This document shows positions 1 to 9,222 of a stretch of 64,000 bases of DNA, one piece after another. The notes beneath the pieces are model-generated. The model was not told the DNA's origin, did no database searches, and saw only the letters and a list, made by a program, of their open reading frames with translations. Position numbers and translations under genes: made by a program. Where the stretch lies: the NCBI RefSeq assembly GCF_037042905.1, contig NC_087249.1:13641201-13705200 (forward strand), written 5' to 3'. Source of the DNA: Lytechinus pictus. Lineage: Eukaryota > Echinodermata > Echinoidea > Temnopleuroida > Toxopneustidae. Within the stretch, counting starts at the first letter, position 1, and each line of letters begins with the position of its first letter.

Positions 1-622
1 ACGCGATTCAATATAGCAGCAGTGCTGACTTTAAACATGACAGTAAAAAAATATTTACAAAAAACACCATTCATATATTATACTACGTTCATTGACTCTA
101 AATGACAGTTGACCTTGATCATGTGACATACGACTTGTGCAAAACGATCAGTGATAATATGTCCACGTTTCATGAACTTTATCTATAAACTTTCAAAGTT
201 ATGATGGCAATTTAACAATTACACCTAAAATTGCCAAAGTTCATTGACCTTAATAAATGACCTTTGACCTTAGTCATGTGACCTGAAACTTGTATGGGAT
301 TTTAAGTGATACATACTCTTATGTCCAAGTTTTAAAACCTAGATCAATAAATTTTCAAAGTTATGATGGTAACAAATACCTCTAACATGCCCAAAGTTCA
401 TTGACCGTAGCCAGCCATGTGACCTTAAATTTGGGCAGGATGTTCAGCAATACTTCATTAACATCGTGTCCAAGTTTCATGAACTAGGTTCATATACTTT
501 CTAAGTTGTGTTGTCATTTCAAAAACTTAACGTTAGGATAAGATTACAATGTTGACGCTGCTGCAGCCATCGGAAAAGCGGCGTCTATACGATAGTCTCG
601 CTCTGCTATAGAGGCGAGACAA
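1..622 (+). repeat. dispersed repeat with GACCTT blocks
   Basis: The stretch repeats an internal theme: a TGACCTTTGACCT-type block, then 'catgtgacct', then a 'tccaagtttcatgaac' block and a 'actttcaaagttatgatgg' block. It ends in a short G/C-rich tail, 'ggaaaagcggcgtcta' followed by 'gaggcgagac'. A diverged relative starting with the same 'gattcaata.agcag.agtgct' lies at 14770-15080, and an inverted copy of the tail lies at 17520-17600. No protein coding is seen. I recognise it as a family of dispersed repeats common in marine invertebrates; its transposition class is unknown to me. Confidence 0.75.
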
Positions 623-640
623 TGTAAAACATAACAATTT

Positions 641-1121
641 TACTAAATAGGTTCATTATTGCGGACTGAAATAATCGCTAGAGGGTATTCATTTGTCTCG
701 CAATCTACTATGGTCAAAGGAAATTCGTGATCACTCTCGCAAAAAGTGTTCACTAGCTTTCTAGGAAATTCGTGATCACTCTCGCTAAAAGTGTTCACTA
801 GCTTACAAGTTCACGAGCTTTCGAGTGCCGCTGCAACTCTATATCAAGTGACGAAAATTATCTGATAACGGAGTCTTTTTATACCAATCCCCAGGACCGT
901 ACGCACGAACGCGGGAACAATAGGTGGGCACTGATCCTTTGTGTGATTGGTCGGGCGTTTCACCAATCAGTGCGTCGATGTACGGTGCGGCCGGTGATCC
1001 GTATATGCAAATAAGCCTGAGGTATATGCAAATACGCCGCGAGTCGGCAATATGCAAATAAGACAAAATTGGCGGGCTCGCTAGTTTCCCGTGGGTGGGG
1101 GTTGACTAGCTGAGCGGTCCC
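641..1121 (-). mobile_element. Penelope-like element terminal copy (solo PLTR)
   Basis: On the - strand this segment matches, in inverted orientation, the sequence at 16993-17444 next to the Penelope-like reverse transcriptase fragment. It also carries the first codons of that ORF (reading MNLFS at its 641 end). The two copies differ by scattered substitutions only, so they look related and fairly young. Inside is a roughly 45-bp direct duplication (713-808) built on 'gaaattcgtgatcactctcg'. It is a detached terminal repeat of the Penelope-like family, lacking the rest of the ORF. It lies about 0.5 kb upstream of the signal-peptide exon at 1612. Confidence 0.8.
875..1059 (-). promoter_or_regulatory. 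histone-like promoter inside the Penelope terminal repeat
   Basis: Read on the - strand from 1059 downward there are three exact octamers ATTTGCAT (1059-1052, 1033-1026, 1012-1005), then ATTGG (967-963), CCAAT (950-946) and TATAAAAAG (883-875). About 170 bp further on comes the ATG of the Penelope ORF. Octamer-CCAAT-TATA in this order is the layout known from histone H2B-type RNA polymerase II promoters. The motifs are seen directly; promoter activity is inferred. It points leftward, away from the secreted gene at 1612. Confidence 0.6.
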
Positions 1122-1611
1122 ATGCCGCCGGGCTAGCTGCATCATGCACGCATGCCCGTCCCATAGGGATGCATACGCACTCACACGCTGGCGATCCGTT
1201 CCAAGGACCCCCGTTTTCACAAACATTTGTAGTTCCGAAGCCCGTTTCGAGGACCCTCCTTTTTACAATAAGCCCGCTCCAAGGCCCCCGTTTTTTGTCT
1301 CGACCGCGGCACACCCCTACCACTTTTTTGGTCGAGTACACCCCCCCTCCGGGGACAATTACAGTCACCTGTTAGCGAATTCATTACGGATTCATTATCT
1401 AAGCGATGAATGTCCATCTCTTTATAGGTCCATGGGTGGAAGAAAGTCCCCGTTCAGTGAGAAGCTTCGCACCGTTTCGCATCGCGAACAATAGATTTCT
1501 TTCGAAAATCTTCCAACCGTGGATTCCATTTAAAGATTGCTTATATTTGAGGTGTGTCTCCGTGTCCGGATGACGATAAGGCCGCATACTACAATAACAT
1601 CTTCAAGCAGA
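1122..1611 (+). other. G/C-rich leader upstream of the signal-peptide exon
   Basis: This stretch is noticeably richer in G and C than its surroundings and has several CpGs. It separates the Penelope terminal copy from the first coding exon and probably holds the promoter and 5' UTR of the gene starting at 1612. A 'tttatag' motif near 1421 could serve as a weak TATA box. No transcription start can be fixed from sequence alone. Short ORFs across it have no recognisable product. Confidence 0.4.
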
Positions 1612-1678
1612 ATGAAGCGTCTTATGGGACTTGCTCTGGTTGCATTGATTTTAGTGGCTGCTTTGCTAGATGATGCAG
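1612..1678 (+). CDS. exon 1 of a novel secreted arginine-rich protein (signal peptide)
   Basis: The ATG at 1612 opens a 22-residue signal-peptide-like sequence: MKR, a hydrophobic core rich in Leu, Ala and Val (LALVALILVAALL), then DDA. The exon ends at 1678 in phase 1 at a good donor, CAG|GTTAGT. Joined with 2875-3000, 4361-4429, 14583-14660, 33208-33261 and 34170-34222, the model is 447 nt, a 148-residue secreted protein made of cationic and acidic blocks, with no frame break. I recognise no family. Arg-rich secreted peptides with an acidic segment recall antimicrobial or neuropeptide precursors, but that is only an analogy. Exons 1-4 are the firmest; joining exons 5 and 6 across about 19 kb is inference. 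Confidence 0.65.
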
Positions 1679-1850
1679 GTTAGTAGTACATCGATAATAT
1701 ACTTATTAAAAAAATGGTTGATCAGTTTCAGACTCTAATCTAATTTTTCATCATTTAGTTTCTTTCCTTCTAAAATCACATACTACTAGAAAACCAAAAT
1801 AAATGTTATCAAGATTAATTCATGCCACAGCCTGATCAACCGGATGACAC

Positions 1851-2039
1851 GACATTTGCTCCGTTGACAATTGTTCCAGGCTTTATTTCATCTAAGATAT
1901 AAGGTGAGGGTTAATGCAATAGGGTTTTATGTTAGGTTTAGGATAGGGTAAATAGTGTTAATTCCAGGCCGGGTTGAAGTTGGTCAATCCATTAATGTGT
2001 TGAATTTGCAGCGGAGCAATGGTCGACGGAGCAAATGTC
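1851..2039. mobile_element. small inverted-repeat element (MITE-like) in intron 1
   Basis: A block of about 27 bp at 1851-1877 (starts 'gacatttgctccgt') returns in inverted orientation at 2013-2039 with a few mismatches. The interior has no ORF. This fits a short non-autonomous element with terminal inverted repeats, but no target-site duplication was identified. Confidence 0.4.
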
Positions 2040-2042
2040 ATG

Positions 2043-2874
2043 GAACCCACTAACCGACTCTAAATCAAGTGAATAGCTTTTGTCGATTGATTTGGAGTCG
2101 TACCCGCAGAGGTGACTGTAACATAAACTTAAGGTGTGCATAATGGCCTTTATCAGAACTACTAATGACACACAAGACATCGTAATATCTATAAAGCACT
2201 TTCATCACAATCTTACTCATTGCGCCATTATCTGTGAATATACAAATCTTAAAGAACACATTTTATAACAAATTCAAAATGCACATGAGCAGAATTGCTT
2301 ACAACAGCATAGTGCGATTAGTAGTAATGAATTGCAAATCTCGCGATAAGACCGACTCGATTGGCTTTGCTTGATATCTGAATCAATCAAAAATTGGTTT
2401 TAATTGGAAAATCGATAAAAAGAAAAAAGTTGTCAATTTAAATTTTTAATCACTACGTATGCACTCATCATAGCCATAAGACTTAATGATGTGAAATCTG
2501 ATTACATTATTTTTTCAAATCATATTGCTCTACACATCTAACATACAAGATTATGATAAAGCCTTGTCCTTAGTCAGTTACCCCGCTGTGGTGACATAAT
2601 TTTAAAAATTGTTTTGACAATTTTTGTAAATTTTTTTTATTTTTTTTATTCTTTGTATAAATGCTTGCCTTTTTTACTCAGTAACTTTAAATTAATTTCA
2701 ATGTTATTTGTTCGTTTCCATTTCCCAATTTCCACAATCTTAAATGAAGACTTTTGGAGTGTGCATGGACTCGGCACAGTAAAAGTGGTTGCAGGCTGCA
2801 AATGTTGGTATAATTCATGGGGATTTCAAAAAATTTACTCAGATCATTATTTGAAAAAATACTATATTCCACAG
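2043..2874. other. intron 1, no recognisable feature
   Basis: AT-rich sequence between exon 1 and exon 2 of the secreted gene. It holds a short hairpin (gactctaaatcaa and its near-complement, about 2056-2100) and a T-rich tract near 2620-2655. Apart from these I see no gene or repeat. Confidence 0.4.
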
Positions 2875-3000
2875 ATGCCACAACCAACCGTCGTCGTCCC
2901 ACTTCTCTCAATCGTCGACGTGAACCCATGACAACTCGACGTTCTGACACGACTTCAACTCGTCGTAGGCCACAATCTACAAGGAGGAGATATAACTCTG
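2875..3000 (+). CDS. exon 2, Arg-rich cassette of the secreted protein
   Basis: The acceptor is 'tattccacag|at' and the donor is 'actctg|gtatgt'. The exon is 126 nt, phase 1 at both ends. With the split first codon (G|AT, Asp) it encodes 42 residues rich in Arg, Thr and Ser and with no Cys. Four RRR triplets and one RR recur about every 7-9 residues, as in TNRRRPTS, LNRRREPM and STRRRPQ. Arg codons are mixed (CGT, CGA, AGG, AGA), so the pattern is not a simple DNA triplet run, which argues that the protein repeat is maintained. No known domain is recognised. Confidence 0.65.
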
Positions 3001-3678
3001 GTATGTGCACATAAAGTTGCACACAATATACAGTGCAACCTTTAAGACAAGGACACCAGGATTCACGATTAATTCTTCCAAAATTATCACATGATTTATG
3101 GGATTTCATTTACACCATCATTAAAGTTTAGATTTGATTCTCTATCTTGCTATCATTTTTTAAAATAATATTTTGATGCCTGATATATGATATAAAAGTC
3201 TCACGCATAGATGAAAGAAAAAAACACTGACATTGCAATGCCTAAAACAACATTGCATAGAATATGATACAGCCATTGCCGCCAAGCGTAAGAACATGAT
3301 GACACCATAATTTTTAACTAATCTCAAAATGAGAATGGAATTGGATTCACAAAAAAGTCTATTCCCAAATTGTTTCTGAACTGCCTCAGTATTATTGTAA
3401 TCTGCAATTAATAAGCCTGTTCACAACTGCGCACGAGCAGTAAAATGTCATATGTGGTTTTCAAATTCAATGACATTGGCATTTGTGATTTGATGATGTA
3501 TTCCTTTTAAAATGTTCGTTTCATCACATCCAAGCTGAAGAGTAACAAAGTCTTCATAATCACTGGTATTTGACAGTATGTACTTATTCCTGTAACCAGA
3601 TTGTACTTCAATTTTCTGTAAAAATTGTGCACTGTCTTGTGCCAATCTCGATTATGCAATACAATAAAGATCATTAGC
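3001..3678. other. intron 2, first part, no recognisable feature
   Basis: AT-rich DNA with short random ORFs on both strands. I see no exon, RNA gene or clear repeat here before the MITE that starts near 3680. Confidence 0.4.
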
Positions 3679-3679
3679 T

Positions 3680-4240
3680 TAAAGGACATGTCCACCAAAA
3701 CAAAAAAATGATTTGAATAAAAGAGAAAAATCAAACAAGCGTAACACTAACATTTTCATCAAAATCGGACGTAAAATACGAAAGTTATGACATTTTAAAA
3801 ATTTTGCCTAACTTCACAAAAAAGTAATATGCACATCCCGGTCGTTATGCAAATAAGGGGACTGATGACAACACCGACTTACTATGAAATATCTTAATTT
3901 TCTCCTCATTGTAATGTGAAACACAATAGTATTCTCCCTGAACATGTGGATTTAATAGTGTCTTAGCATTTTGTGGTTCTGTCAAGTTGGTCATTATTGT
4001 CCAATCTGTAAAAATCGAAGTATTGTTTACTAGTAATTCAAACAATGAAAAATAGTGAGTGAGAGATATCATTGACTCTTTGCATATCACTGAGTTGTGC
4101 ATATAACTGTTTTGTGAAAAATAAGTGAAACTTTAAAATGTCAAAACTTAGTCATCCAATTTTGATGAAATTTTCAGCATTATGCTTGTTTGATTTTTCT
4201 CTATTAATTCAAATCATCATTTCCTGGGGTGGACTTTACC
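3680..4240. mobile_element. palindromic MITE, GGACTTG/GTCCACC end type
   Basis: The left end reads 'gtccaccaaaac', followed by 'agagaaaaatcaaac' and 'tttcatcaaaatcgga'. The right end is the inverse: 'tccaattttgatgaaa', 'gtttgatttttctct', then 'ggggtggac'. The interior is AT-rich with no real ORF. A second member of this family lies at 44050-44550. Long, nearly full-length inverted symmetry without coding capacity is typical of MITEs. Confidence 0.7.
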
Positions 4241-4360
4241 TGTAAGCATGAATGATATATTTTTTTTTTACCAAAGTAGGGAGGATAGTAGACATTTATG
4301 TTCAGGTAAAAAAAATAACTTTCTTGCATTTAGCAGAAAACATTATTTTGCTCCTTACAG

Positions 4361-4429
4361 ATGAATCTACAGAGGAGGACATTATGGTCATCAACCAAGA
4401 AATAGATCCTCTCAAGATGGAGAAAGAAG
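4361..4429 (+). CDS. exon 3, acidic cassette of the secreted protein
   Basis: The acceptor is 'ctccttacag|at' and the donor 'aaagaag|gtagac'. The exon is 69 nt, phase 1 at both ends, and again starts by completing an Asp codon (G|AT). It encodes about 23 residues with many Asp and Glu, beginning DESTEEDIM and ending MEKE. If the donor is not used, the frame stays open to a stop at 4477-4479, giving an alternative end GRLLFDALPNNMTKTH. The shared phase of the neighbouring exons favours splicing at 4429. The acidic charge contrasts with exons 2 and 4. Confidence 0.55.
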
Positions 4430-4639
4430 GTAGACTTCTCTTCGATGCACTACCAAACAACATGACCAAGACGCACTAAAAGCATTATGATATCGCGTGG
4501 TACATGAATTTCCATGTCTATACAAGTGATGGTTTCTTCAAACCCGTTTGAAGATCATTAAAACAATATATTAAATACCACTTGTAGTAAATTTGTGATT
4601 TGTTTTCTTTGAAGTTTATGTGTGCTGTTTGTAGTGCCA

Positions 4640-5100
4640 TTAAAATATACTCTAGAATAAAGCTGGAATGGATTGAATGATGTGAATATACGAGATGGAA
4701 ATGGAAATGGTTTCATATTATTCAAAATAAACTGAATCACGTAAAAGGCAAATGGAATTGAATATGTGAGATTAAAATTGAATCCAATCATGTGAAATGA
4801 AAATGGAATTGAATCATGTGAAATGGAAATGAAATTGAATGACAAAATGAATTGAATAATCTGAAATGGAAATGATATTGAATCATAAGAAAATAAATTG
4901 AATCGTGCGAAATGTAAGTAATTGAATCATGAGAAAATGGATTGAATCATGTGAATTGAATTGAATAATGTGAAATGGCAATGAAATCGAATCATGTGAA
5001 ATGGAAATGATTGAATCATGAGAAAATGAACTGAATTTAACCAGTGAAATTCAATTCAATTGAATCATGCGAAATGGAAATGACTGAATCATGAGACAAG
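4640..5100. repeat. degenerate minisatellite around TTGAATCATGTGAAATGG
   Basis: The motif 'ttgaatcatgtgaaatgg' followed by 'aaatg' recurs about every 25-30 bp with many substitutions. ORFs across it (for instance 4558-4845 on the - strand) are by-products of the repeat. Confidence 0.7.
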
Positions 5101-5177
5101 GTAAAAGCGATTTTGTGTCTCGCCCACTTATGAAAATAACCAGAAATATCGTGGTGTGCGAGGGCACGCAACAGAAC

Positions 5178-5475
5178 GTTAACTTTAATGTTGACCTGAA
5201 AATGACCTTTAACCTTACCATGTGACCTCCGACTGCAGCATCAGATGCAGGTCCCCCAAGTCCATCTACTATACAAGTTTGGATGAAAAGCGACTCACAG
5301 TTGCGGAGTTAGGTGTCATAAGAGAGTCTTGCATGTATTCTTTAACGTTGACCTGAAAATGACCTTTGACCTTACCATGTGACCTCCGACTGCAGCATAA
5401 CATGCACGTCTCCCCAGTCCATCTACCATCCAAGTTTGGTTGAAAAGTGACGTACGGTTGCGGAGTTAGGTCCCA
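5178..5475 (+). repeat. two tandem copies of a 157-bp GACCTT-containing repeat
   Basis: 'gttgacctgaaaatgacctt' starts at about 5191 and again at 5348. Each copy continues with 'accatgtgacctccgactgc', 'agtccatcta' and 'gttgcggagttagg'. The second copy has an exact TGACCTTTGACCT at 5360-5372. The family differs from the repeat at 1-622 but shares the GACCTT and 'catgtgacct' blocks. Confidence 0.7.
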
Positions 5476-5484
5476 GGTAACCAA

Positions 5485-5880
5485 TACAGCGTTGGACAAA
5501 CGGATCAACGTTGGGAAATTTTTTTCCAAACGTTGCCTCAACGTTGGCAAGCAACGTTGCATCATCGATAGAAGTGCACGTCCATACATCGTCAGACCAA
5601 AAACATTTCCAACGTCAGTTCAACCTTGTCCACCATCAATACTCCAACGTTGGTCTCATGTCGGCTGAGTCATCAATAACAGCGTTGCTGCAACGTTCAT
5701 GGGCAACGCTGCAGCAGCGATGGAAGTGCACGCGCATACATCGTCAATCCAACTATGTTTACAACGTTGGTTCAACGCTGTCCAGCAACAATGCTCCAAC
5801 GTTGTCTTGCAACATTGCTCCAACATTGTTACAACGTTGTCACAACGTTGCTCCAACATTGCTCCAACGTATGGCAATAA
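5485..5880. repeat. AACGTTG-rich block
   Basis: The palindromic hexamer AACGTT, usually as CAACGTTG, occurs more than ten times in this stretch at irregular spacing of roughly 10-30 bp. Long ORFs on both strands (5511-6023 + and 5656-5877 -) arise from the repeat. A related array lies at 7080-7250. Confidence 0.6.
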
Positions 5881-6047
5881 TTAACAAAACATTAATTGGT
5901 TTCAAGGTGAAGTCCACCGTTACAACTCTACACTCTAATCTTTATCATCATATCTTATCCTATCCTAAAATCTTACATCCTAATCCTACATCCTATTCCT
6001 ATCATCCTACACCTATCAACTGAATCTTGTCATTGACTCCTATATAT

Positions 6048-6445
6048 GAAGAGCTCACTTGCAAAAGGGGTTAGGTCCATTTTTCATCAAATTTGATTTT
6101 TTGGTCCAAATGTATAGATTTTTAGTAGCTCTATAAGATGATACCAAAGAAAAGTTGAAATTCCTATTTAAAAGTGATCAAAAGTGGCAAAGAAAATATT
6201 TTTTTTTTAAGGGGTTAGGTCGATTTCAGTTTAGTTGCAAAAGGGATTAGGTCCACACCGAATTTATTTGGAAAAGAATATTTTAAAAAATATGAAAAAG
6301 AGTAGATTTCTTTTATACCCAATTTTATGTTGTCATGGTAGGGAATCTTGAAAATTTAGTTTCGCATAAGAATATGCAATATAGGAGAATTAAAAAAAAT
6401 GATTTTCTTGGAGTGGACCTAACCCCTTTTGCAAACAAACTCTTC
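6048..6445. mobile_element. MITE with GAAGAG/CTCTTC ends, copy A
   Basis: The left end 'gaagagctcacttgcaaaag' plus 'gggttaggtcca' is mirrored at the right end by 'tggacctaacccc' and 'caaacaaactcttc'. The interior holds a second internal 'ggggttaggtc' near 6210. There is no ORF of note. Copy B starts two bases after this one ends. Confidence 0.7.
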
Positions 6446-6446
6446 T

Positions 6447-6814
6447 GAAGAGCTCATTTGTCAAAAGGGGTTAGGTCCATTGTTCATAAATTTTATTGTT
6501 TTCTGTCTCAAAACCTTTAATTTTTTAGTCGCTTTGATGAAAACAGAAAATTTGAAATTTACATGAAAACGTGTATGAAGAGTTTACTTGCAAAAGGGGT
6601 TAGGTCCACAATGATAATCTTTTAAAGAATTTATATAAAAAAATTGAAGACAGGTAGATTTCTTTTATACCCAATTTTATGTTCACATGATAGGGTAGTA
6701 CATCATGACAATTTAGTTTCTCATAAGAATACTGTATTGCAGTGAGAATAAAAAACATGTTTTTTCTCAGAATGGTCCAAAGTGGACCTAAGCCCTTTTG
6801 CAACTAAACTCTTC
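6447..6814. mobile_element. MITE with GAAGAG/CTCTTC ends, copy B (nested)
   Basis: The same terminal repeat starts at 6447 and again at 6577, while only one right end is seen, at 6814. This suggests that a complete element (6577-6814) sits beside the left half of another (6447-6576). The interior 'gtagatttcttttataccca' is shared with copy A. Confidence 0.65.
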
Positions 6815-7079
6815 ATACAGAGCAACTTTGCTATACTTAGTAGAATACAGTTAATATCATTTTTCACATTTAACCTTGAAAATTTCCCTTAGAATAATTT
6901 GTTTTGATTATAAATGATATGGTTATGGAGCCACATACTTTTCTGAAACTTTTCATGGTGGAAATAATGAATAAACATAAATACTTTAATTGTTATAGCA
7001 ATATTACCTAAAATTTTGGTAATTTACTGATGTAATGAATATTCATGAGTGCATAATCATTATGTCCAGATGAGGCAGG

Positions 7080-7250
7080 TATGGCAGCGTTGGTCCAATG
7101 TTGGTTCAACGTTGGTCTAATGTTGGTCCAATGTTGATGGAGAGTTGATTCAACGTTAGTCCAACGTTGGCGTAAACGTTGATTCAATGTTTGTCTAATG
7201 TCAGTTCAACGTTGGTGTAACGTTGATTCTTTGTTGGTCTAATTTTAAAC
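7080..7250 (+). repeat. minisatellite of about 12 bp, CAACGTTGGTCY
   Basis: Units such as 'ttcaacgttggtctaatgtt' and 'ggtccaatgttg' repeat with a period near 12 bp (24 bp for the pair). The AACGTT palindrome links it to the block at 5485-5880. Confidence 0.65.
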
Positions 7251-8239
7251 AAATCCAACGATGCGCCATCTCCATCAAACAGTTTTTAACACTGTGCCAT
7301 CATCATCTGTAACCTGTTCATGATTCTGTCAAAAAACATTACAACTATTATTACAGCTATTCATTTCTTTTCTTTCTTTTTGTTACAAGTCTCTTCACAT
7401 GATTAAGAGGAATCAAGATAATTGCGTGTGATATTTATTGATAGTATCCCGTAATTAGTAACCAACTGGAATAAAATTATTGGAAATGGTTTTTTGACTG
7501 ATTTGAGTAGGTATGGGTGTCAACATTTACCAAAAAAAAGTTAGGAAGAATACGGGTTGGGGAAAGTGCTTTTTTTTAAGGTCAAAGTTCAATGACCTTT
7601 TTAAATATACTGTATCATGGTATCTCCCAGATAAAATATTACAGGTTGGTGATCTTGGTGTCAAAATGCGCAGATTCTTACAAGAAGATCAAATAAAATC
7701 AAATCAAGTACCTACAATGCTCATTCACCCATGAAATTCAAGGTCAAAGCCTTTCAAAGTTCAATGACCCTTTTTTTACATTATATACTACATACAGTAT
7801 AATGGTATCTCTGAGATGAAAAGGTGCAGGTTGGTGATCTAGGTGTCAAAAAGCAAAGGTTCTTACAGGAAGATCAAATGAAATCAAATTAATTACCCAG
7901 AATGCACATTAAACAATAAAATTGAAGGTCAAAGCCTTTTAAAGGTCAATGACCTTTTTTACATTATATACCATATATACGGTATGAAAAGGCTCAGGTT
8001 GTTGATCTTGGTGTCAAAATGCAGAGGTTCTTACAGGAAGGTCAAATAAGATAAAGTTAATCACCTAAAATGCATATTGATCCATAAAGTTCAAGGTCGA
8101 AGGTCAATTACCTTTTCACATAGGCTATATATCGTATAAAGGTATTTCTGAGATTAAACGCTGCATGTTGGAGATTTTGATGTCAAAAAGCAATTTTTGC
8201 AAGAAGATAAAAAAGACTCAAAATAATCATACAGAATAA

Positions 8240-8830
8240 TCTAATATCTAAAGTCAAATTGACTCTAATTTAACTTGGAATAGCCACATTCGTTATATTA
8301 GCACACTTGTTGCCAGAGGTATTGGCATACTATTCAAACTGAAATATTGTCTTTCCCAAAGATCACTATTTATGCTTTACAATTCTTTTATTTTGTCACA
8401 TATATTGTGGGGTAATTGCAACAAAACAAAAATAGACTCAATTCTACGCCTCCAAAAGAAAGCACTACGCATTTGCTCCCACTCGCAATTTTTAGCACAT
8501 ACTGATCCTATTTTTCGGAATCTGAAAACATTAAAAATTCATGATATTCATACTTTCCAAACTGCCATTTTCATGTACAAGTTCTCAACTAAATCTATAC
8601 CTACACCCTTTCAAGATATTTTTGTTTACAACAGCAACATTCATTCATATCCTACACGCCACTCATCCAACATCCACCTCACAAACCCGATAACAATATT
8701 AGCACATAAAACGATCAGACATCATGGCCCAGACATCTGGAATGATTTGCCCAATGATATTAAACTCACTGCATCTATATTTTCTTTTAAAGCTTCATTA
8801 AAAAAATTTCTTTTATCGAAGTATTCTTAA
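8240..8830 (+). pseudogene. C-terminal part of a CR1/Jockey-like LINE reverse transcriptase
   Basis: The open frame reads LTWNSHIRYISTLVARGIGI and then, in order, LYNSFILSHILWG, LRLQKKALRI and PDIWNDLP, ending at 8830. These match the region downstream of the RT catalytic core in CR1/Jockey-group non-LTR retrotransposons: the 'W..HI..i' start, the 'lY.s.i.shl.yG' segment, and the closing 'W..LP..i....s...FK..l+..L'. The endonuclease and catalytic RT motifs are missing, so this is a 5'-truncated copy. Codons are intact over about 195 residues, so the insertion is not very old. Clade assignment below the CR1/Jockey group is not possible here. Confidence 0.8.
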
Positions 8831-9222
8831 ATATCACACCTGCACGTTCACCCACTTGCACACACACGCACACTTTATTTCTTCATTTTTCTTCCTTCTC
8901 CTTTTCTGATGATTTGTGACGTAAGATTTTCTTCCAGACCTAGAACTATAGAATAATTGGTTTCCATGTAGCCCCTTTCCCCCTTTGGCTGCTATTACTC
9001 AAGCATTTATTTTGCTTATATAGTTTGCCACTGCATTTGTTTTTTCACTACTTTGTCTTATCCTTAAATTGTATTCATGTCTAAATTTTGTTATGACACT
9101 ACTATAAATTTGTCACATTACAATGTACTTTCATGTCATACTATGATTATGTTTATGTATTGTAAATTTATTTTGACTTTACAATAAATGCAGAAACTCC
9201 TTCAAAAAAAAAAAAAAAAGGT
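8831..9222 (+). mobile_element. 3' UTR and A-tail of the truncated LINE
   Basis: After the stop codon comes about 370 bp of non-coding sequence with AATAAA (9183-9188), 'tgcagaaactcc' and a run of about 15 A at 9207-9221. The same 'atgcagaaactcc' ending occurs on the - strand at 39897-39920, marking another copy of this family's tail. Confidence 0.75.

Noticed and set aside
641..1121. Hammerhead ribozyme in the Penelope terminal repeat
   Set aside because: Penelope repeats often carry one, but no CUGANGA-type core with a following GAAA was found on either strand here.
5511..6023. 170-codon + strand ORF
   Set aside because: It runs through the AACGTTG repeat block and shows no protein family features.
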